From: Multifurca ochricompacta
Taxonomy: Eukaryota; Basidiomycota; Agaricomycetes; Russulales; Russulaceae
Direction of reading: 5' to 3'
DNA: 64,000 bases
NCBI GenBank assembly: GCA_022496185.1
Contig: WTXG01000001.1
Location: forward strand, 930,001 to 994,000
A program made the position numbers and the translations under genes. Below the pieces are notes generated by a model, which saw nothing but the letters and a program-made list of their open reading frames with translations, had not been told where the DNA came from and made no database searches. Positions 57,960 through 64,000 of the stretch are shown piece after piece. Each line of letters begins with the position of its first letter. Position 1 is the first letter of the stretch.

Positions 57960-58514
57960 ATGGCCGTCAAGACCCCAATCATTAAAAAACGTACCAAGCC
58001 ATTCAAGTACGCATCCGTCGCTATCTTTTGTGAAGAAGATCATATCGGCTCACATGCTACCCTCATAGGCGCCACCAGTCCGATCGTTACAAGAGCGTCA
58101 AGGAGGCATGGAGGAAACCTAAGGGTATCGACAATAGGGTGAGACGTAGATTTAAGGGCCAGCTCCCTATGCCGAAGGTGTGTGAATCAACCTTGCCTGT
58201 ACTCACCTGTTCTCACAGGCCGAAGATCGGCTATGGTAGTAACAAGAAAACGCGCCATTTACTCCCCAGTGGTTGAAGAAGTTCTTGGTAAACAATGTCC
58301 GGGAACTTGAGCTACTTCTCATGCACAACAAGAGTTACGCGGCTGAGATCGCACACAGTGTCAGCAGTCGAAACCGGGTAGTTATTTTAGAAAGGTATGT
58401 CATTGATGTCATTCTCCGAATGTTTATGCTTTGAGGCTACAGCTATTTTTCAGGGCCAAAGCGCTGGGTTTAAAGGTGACCAACCCCGCCGCACGCCTTC
58501 GCTCAGAGGAGTAA
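57960..58514 (+). CDS. RPL32: 60S ribosomal protein L32 (eL32), apparent break
   Basis: Cytosolic large-subunit protein. Start at 57960 ([16 protein letters not shown]); the next exon gives [20 protein letters not shown] and [16 protein letters not shown], then [16 protein letters not shown]. Restoring one T beside 58274 gives the universal [20 protein letters not shown] and [20 protein letters not shown], and the last exon [20 protein letters not shown] with the stop at 58514. The second intron has a duplicated GCCGAAG at its two ends, so its exact borders are ambiguous. An essential single-copy-type gene: the break must be an error or is read around. Confidence 0.95.
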
Positions 58515-58786
58515 ACGACTGGTATATTTCATCGTTGCTCGGTACTGCCCATGTACCATGGCATCCGATATGCTACTCGTATACTGTCACCTATAAATGA
58601 ATTATTCAACACAGTGGCAGAGACGGCGCGGATATATGTATATTATATTTGAGCGCTAAGCGCTGATGTTTGAATGTTCTAAAACCAAACCCAAAAGAGA
58701 AAGAGACTGTTACCGACCGCCCGACGCGCCACCAACCGTGTTGTTGGCGAATGGAATACTGAGTCCCTAATCTTACCCTTGGTGGT

Positions 58787-60970
58787 ATGATGTTAGAAGC
58801 GGTTCCGAGAAGCCAACTTGATAACACCTATGAGGTGGAAGTCCCTGACCAGGAGGAGGCTGCAGCATTGTTGGCCCCTGCCGATAGCGCGGAGGGTAGT
58901 CCTCAACATCAACACTCCGCGCTACGTATCCTGGGCATTCGCGCCATAGCGTTGTTATGCGCTTGCAGTCTTAGCATTGGCAGCCACTAGTACGTGCATC
59001 TCATGGCCTGCGTTGGCCGCTTCTTATTAGCTTCCACAGCGGGAGCTATATTCTGGCACCGCTGAAATCAAGGCTCGAGAGAGAGCTGGGGACGTCTGAC
59101 GTCGAGTTTAGCCTCCTAGTATCCGCGTTCAGCCTCAACAGCACTTGGACCCCGCTCCTTGGTGGTGTCTTGACTAGCAGGCTCGGGACCACCGTCTCCA
59201 GCGTTCTTGCTACGGGTGTCATCCTTATAGGTGGGTGCTACTCTTTTATTCCATTTTAATAGCAAACAACTAGCCACGATGCAGGCTTAAGCATCCTCCT
59301 TGTCGGCGATTTGATGGAAGACGTGAAACTTATGACTGTGGGCATGTTCGTCTTCGGCTTAGGAATCAGCCCGTTGTCAGTCGCGCAAGAGACAATCATT
59401 GTCAAGTTTTTTAGGTCTCAGGGATTAGGCGTACCCATGGCGTTGGGACTTGTTGTTGGCAAGGCATCAGCATACATATCTGCGCATACATCATATCCTC
59501 TCTCAGAACGATTTGGCACACGGGCCCCGTTCTATGTCGCAGTCGCTCTCGCGGCAATGTCCTTTGGCCTTAATCTTCTGTATGCCTCTATAGCTAGGTG
59601 GCTTGCTTCTGAAACGGGGGCTGAGCTGGAAACTCCAGTTATTCGAACCGTCACTGACCCACGGTTTTCCGGATCGCCGCAGAATGTTGTGGATATGCAA
59701 GCTAAGGGAGTGAACCTTTACCACGTAGTAGGACTTGGAGATGCATTCTGGGCGTAAGTTGGATACTTGACTCGACAATGTGGGACTCTTCTTCCACTCA
59801 CGCTGTGACTCAGCTACATTGGCGCAAATTTCCTATGTGGCGCTGTCTGGAACCCATTCCCCCACCTTGCATCGTGCGTTTTAATTTGTCTTAGGTAGTC
59901 ACAGGTCCGATCCTTATTTAAACAGGAATATTTTGGAGCATCGCTTTAACTTGACGGAGCAAGAAGCAAGTTACCAGGCATCGTTCCTTCTTGCTGGGAG
60001 CATAGTTTTATACCCTCTTGTATGATTTTCTCCCTGGGTATGAAAGTAGGACATAACCTAACTTACTCACGCCAGGTGGGTTTCGTTATCGACAAACTCA
60101 GGCGACCTTACTTGGTCCTTCTACTGTTGTGTTCTTCTTCCTTACTCACACTCATAGCATATGTCTGGCTTGTTCTCCCGCCGGACACTACCGGGACAGC
60201 CTGGCCAGCTACTGCGTGCTTTGCAACAGGGATTGGATATTCGTCATGTAGCTACTTTCCACTTTGACTGGTCTTGGCCCTGATGTTCTTCCAGTGCTCC
60301 TTGTTGTTCTTGTTCCTCAATTGGTTCCAACGAAATATATCTCCACTGCACTTGGTGCACATAAGAGTGTACGGTTGTTTATAAGCTGTATCATAACAAT
60401 ATTGATGGCCCGTTCGAACAGCTTGAGCAAACAGGGACAGTCATATCTCAAACGTTAGCAGGTTTTATCCTTGACAAGGATGTCATAAAGCCCGACACCC
60501 CTCCTGGATTACGCGATGGACGTTCCCAATTGCTCCTGAATGCCTTCCTGGGTGTTAACGCATTCCAGCTCGGTTGGATCTTACTTCTTTGGCATCTCAT
60601 TCGACAGCGCGACGGGCGAACGCGCTGGTGGCAAGGACCACAGTCGCTCCATTCGATCCCAGACGCACTACACGCCACTAAAATGATCGAAGACGACGAC
60701 GATGGGGAAGGTCCTCTACTTTTGGAGCAGCTTCAATCTGGGTCATCTGTGTCGAACAACGCGACTTTATCTCCATCAGACACGGAACCTCTACACAACC
60801 CCAACAATTTTGGTATACCCCTCCCGGTTGGTAAACTGAGTATCAGGAAAAAGGGCATTTTTTTTGGTGGATTATGCATTATTCTAGTTGTGATAGCATG
60901 GGCATTATTTCTCATAACAGCATGGCTACGGTTGAGATCCAAGTCGGAAAGAGTAATTGTAGGCAACTAA
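58787..60970 (+). CDS. MFS transporter, MFSD1-like
   Basis: Twelve-helix major facilitator protein. Start at 58787 (MMLEAVPRSQLDNTYEVEVP). An acidic N-terminal stretch with DQEEAAALLAP resembles a dileucine-type lysosome/vacuole signal. Helices include LGIRAIALLCACSLSIGSHY, LGTTVSSVLATGVILIGLSI, FVFGLGISPLSVAQETIIVK and APFYVAVALAAMSFGLNLLY. The loop GANFLCGAVWNPFPHLASN, then GFVIDKLRRPYLVLLLLCSS, with the D(x2)RR motif of the second half, and ALGAHKSLEQTGTVISQTLA. It ends with a long polar tail and one more helix, GIFFGGLCIILVVIAWALFL. Substrate unknown; MFSD1-like transporters act in lysosomes or vacuoles. Confidence 0.8.
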
Positions 60971-61251
60971 TCTAATCTAATCCATAAGATGATCTTCATC
61001 TAAAGCCCCGGATTTCGCCGTTATGATCTTTTTTTTGAACTTTGTTAACGAAACGCTCCCGCTCCCACACAAAGTTCCAATCGTCAAAACAGGTGAGCTC
61101 AATCTTCTATTCACGATGCTCTTCAACGGGTATTAGCAGTTGTTCTGACTACTATGGTGGTACTCGGTTGGATTGGTGTGAACGAAATGGATGGATGGAT
61201 TTGTGAAGAAGTGGATGACACAGCACTGACGCTGACTTGGCTACCTTTAGG

Positions 61252-62063
61252 ATGGGTGCGTATAAATACATTGGCGAGTTGTACAAGAAAAAGCAGTCGG
61301 ACGTCCTTCGTTTCCTGCTTCGGGTTCGGTATGCCACTACCCTATATGTTGAGCCTATTCACACCCTGAGTTTGGAACAGCTGCTGGGAGTATCGCCAGC
61401 TGAACGTCATCCATCGGGCTACGCGCCCATCCCGCCCTGATAAGGCTCGCCGACTTGGCTATAAAGCGAAACAAGGATACGTCGTTTATCGTGTGCGCGT
61501 ACGCCGCGGTAACCGCAAGAAGCATGTCCCCAAGGGTGCCTACTTACTCCCTTTCCCCCGTGCTGCGCTGATTCCTTTGCGTAGGCGCGACATACGGCAA
61601 GCCCGTTCGCCAGGGTGTCAATCAGCTGAAATTCCAGCGTGGCCTTCGGAGCGTCGCAGAGGAGCGCGTTGGCCGTCGCTGCGGCAATCTACGAGTCCTG
61701 AATTCATACTGGATCAACCAGGATGGCGTATACAAGTATTACGAAGTCATACTCGTCGATCCAAGCCACAAGGCGGTAAGTATTGCGTCTATCACGCGCG
61801 CATCTCTCAACTTAGCGTCTTCAGATTCGTCGAGACCCTCGAATCAATTGGATCAGCAAGCCGGTTCACAAACGCCGCGAGGCTCGCGGCCTCACGAGTA
61901 TCGGAAAACAGGTGTGTTGCGCTATGAAGGTTGGCCCGCGTCTTCACGCCTCATTCGATCTTGCTAGAACCGTGGTATTGGCAAAGGTCACCGGTACAAC
62001 AACACACCACGTGTTGCTACCTGGAAAAGGCACAACACGCTCAGCCTCCGCCGTTACCGATGA
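61252..62063 (+). CDS. RPL15: 60S ribosomal protein L15 (eL15)
   Basis: Cytosolic large-subunit protein. Start at 61252 ([20 protein letters not shown]). Exons join in frame: [120 protein letters not shown] and [20 protein letters not shown] to the end RRYR at 62063. All are universal L15 motifs. The ATG follows an acceptor-like CTTTAG directly, and a strong donor CAG|GTGAGC lies at 61093, so a 5' UTR intron of about 157 nt is likely. No breaks seen. Confidence 0.95.
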
Positions 62064-62466
62064 CCCCATTCTCTTACTATGCACGCGCTATACACATGTC
62101 CGTATGCAAGGGCCCATGTCCAAAATCGTTATTCATAGGCTGTTTGTTTCCGAGCCACGAAGCAGGCAGATGACCCCCTGAAACCTTCTAAAATTGAGCT
62201 ACCCGTTTTGATCCCGCAGCCGCCTGGGAACAGCGTGTTTTGCCGTGCCGTTTTTGTTTGCGGAATAATATCCTTCACCCTGCTTGTTAAATCCAGAAGC
62301 TACTGCTTTTTTCGTAAATGCCCTTTGAGAGAATTTATTTAGTGACAGCGCAGAGCTGAGGAGGGCGCATTTATTATTTCAACGTTGTATACAGGCCACG
62401 ACCACACCTTATTGACCTCCCTCTTCTCTTTCCTCACCCTTCTTTGTATCTGTGACGACCGACGAG
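62064..62466. other. Intergenic, upstream of the GH16 gene
   Basis: Holds the RPL15 3' end and the GH16 promoter. No frame or repeat of note. Confidence 0.5.
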
Positions 62467-64000
62467 ATGTTTCACGATTACCCGTTCATGATATCAGCCC
62501 TAACTATAATATTGCTTCTCACTGCAGTGGCCAGTGCCACTAGCCCTCCGAACTACAATGAATCACTATTACTCCCGCAAAACATGCCGTACTTGCGCAG
62601 GGATACGAACAGCAGTGTTCTTAATAACACCACCAGCAACACCACATCGGGTTCTGAATCGTTTCTATGGATCATCCAAGATACCTACGACCAATCGAAC
62701 TTTTTTGAGTGAGTTCCTGCCGTTAGTCTGGATTCAAAAACTGGAGCCGATGACCGCCCTTTCAATCAGTTCCTTTTCTTTCTTCACTGGCGATGACCCG
62801 ACACAGTATGTACTTTGCTAAATCAACATGCGGAAGCTAAACCCCCTCCCAGCGGAACTGTCAAGTACGCGCCGATTGATCTTTCACCTTTCACCCTTTC
62901 GGCTCTCAGTGACATTGAGTTCATCCTAGCTACGTGGATAAAGCAACAGCGTTTGCTCACAATCTGTCGTACATCTCTTGGGATGGAAAGGTCATGATGA
63001 AGGGGGATGACACAAACACTCTGCAGACCGGCCAGTACCGAGAGAGGTGCAGACTTACACTATGACCCTGATCACTAGTGATTATTGACTGTCGATTAGT
63101 GTCCGAGTCTCGAGCAACACACTCTATAATACCGGCCTTTTCATCCTGGATATAAATCGTGCGCCCTGGGGCTGTGGTATGATTAACGTTCTGTTCCGTT
63201 CACGTGGATGAGTTAGCTATAGGGTAAAATAATCAGGCGTGTGGCCAGCGTTCTGGACGCTTGGGAACGGTCAATGGCCGGCTGTGAGTTCCACGTCCCA
63301 GGGTTTAATCTCGCTCACATTTCCCTTCTAGACGGGGGAGATCGATATAATTGAAGGGGTACATGATAACGAACATAACCAAGTGACTTGGCACACCAGC
63401 GCAGGTTGTCCTTGACGTGGGCCTGTTTTTATGAGGATGCTAATGTGATGCTAGGATGCACGCTAACGCCAGCTAGCAACTTTACTGGCACGATTGTGGT
63501 GAGTAGTCCGCTTGTGTCTTTAGCCAGGGCCCTCACCGGCATCAGAGACAAAATAACCAGCCGTACCTCAACTGTGAGGGCAGCGGAACCTTACCTGGGT
63601 GTGGTGTCATTGAATGGAGCCAGGCATCATATGGGCCCACCTTTGACGCCCAAGGTGGTGGTATTTTTGCAATGAAGTGGGATAGAGACGGGATTTCCGT
63701 CTGTGGGTTGGCTTCTTAGACTGTTATTGCTGCTGCCACTTAACTATTGGCTTTTCAGGGAACTTCTATCGCGTCGCTATACCAAAGGATATTCTGGCTG
63801 GGACCCCAAATCCTGCCACTTGGCCAAATCCCACTGCCACCCTGGAACCCGCAGGTTGCGATCCGCTCAAGTATTTTGTAAACCATTCCATTGTATTCGG
63901 TGAGGCCCTTTCTACTTCTCACTGTGCATTAGCTGACCCGGACGAAGACATCACGTTCTGCGGTGTGTACAGGCTGCAGGGTATATAACTAGGAGGCTCA
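62467..64000 (+). CDS. GH16-family glucanase/transglycosylase, 3' part outside window
   Basis: Cell-wall enzyme of glycoside hydrolase family 16, acting on beta-1,3- or mixed-linkage glucans. Start at 62467 (MFHDYPFMISALTIILLLTA), a signal peptide or anchor, then an Asn/Thr-rich part with several NxT/S sites (SVLNNTTSNTTSG). Exons give FFDSFSFFTGDDPTHGTVNY, YVDKATAFAHNLSYISWDGK, NTGLFILDINRAPWGCGVWP and AFWTLGNGQWPATG. The catalytic motif is GEIDIIEG (two Glu and Asp), followed by HDNEHNQVTWHTSAGCTLTP, PYLNCEGSGTLPGCGVIEWS, TFDAQGGGIFAMKWDRDGIS and NFYRVAIPKDILAGTPNPAT. The sequence runs off at 64000. An apparent lost base near 63550 is avoided by the acceptor GCATCAG. Confidence 0.9.

Noticed and set aside
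63500..63580. Apparent missing A in the GH16 gene before NNQPYLNC
   Set aside because: Using the acceptor GCATCAG gives VRQNNQPYLNC in frame, so no error is needed.

Overview
The window is nuclear DNA of a filamentous basidiomycete, most likely an Agaricomycete. Nearly all genes are recognisable eukaryotic housekeeping genes, are densely packed on both strands, and are split by many short introns (about 46-104 nt, GT-AG, sometimes GC-AG). The proteins read as fungal: a Pil1 eisosome protein, an Elongator Elp5, a fungal Mediator Med5, a Vam7 SNARE, an Ssh4-type Rsp5 adaptor and a cell-wall GH16 enzyme. I see no prophage, CRISPR array, intact transposon or convincing tRNA gene. All gene models were joined by eye from reading frames and splice signals.

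Layout. 1-7.4 kb: ribosomal protein L16 (cut by the left edge), mitochondrial acyl carrier protein, a short secreted orphan, an unnamed fungal gene, a four-helix membrane protein, an NPC2/ML-domain lipid-transfer protein and a gene-poor stretch. 7.4-20 kb: Med5, a CDF zinc transporter, eIF3h, a GRIP golgin and Pex14. 20-29 kb: mitochondrial EF-Tu, glycine-cleavage H protein, complex I ESSS subunit, NatD acetyltransferase, Rio2 kinase and SPF30. 29-32 kb: two divergently transcribed paralogues of unknown function. 32-43 kb: eIF4E, Pil1, an Mtm1-type carrier, Vam7, Snf4 and an Ssh4-like SPRY protein. 43-55 kb: a small membrane protein, Asp-tRNA synthetase, aspartate aminotransferase, a Ser/Pro-rich protein, Elp5, a membrane acetyltransferase-like protein, a dienelactone hydrolase and EF-1alpha. 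55-64 kb: a PAS-kinase-like kinase, L32, an MFS transporter, L15 and a GH16 enzyme cut by the right edge.

Functionally the window is rich in translation genes (L16, L15, L32, EF-1alpha, eIF3h, eIF4E, Asp-tRNA synthetase, mitochondrial EF-Tu, Rio2 for ribosome assembly, Elp5 for tRNA modification) and mitochondrial genes (ACP, H protein, ESSS, Mtm1, aspartate aminotransferase). Several pairs share short divergent promoters. I see no metabolic gene cluster.

Three patterns stand out. (1) Two divergent genes at 28.9-32.1 kb encode diverged proteins but share two consecutive exons of identical length (157 and 69 nt) and phase. (2) The dienelactone hydrolase needs a 9-nt microexon, and at least six introns in five genes use GC donors. 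(3) At least ten conserved genes carry apparent one-base breaks, most repaired by lengthening a short homopolymer by one base. The third pattern looks like sequence error rather than gene decay and should be settled before other conclusions are drawn from the affected genes.
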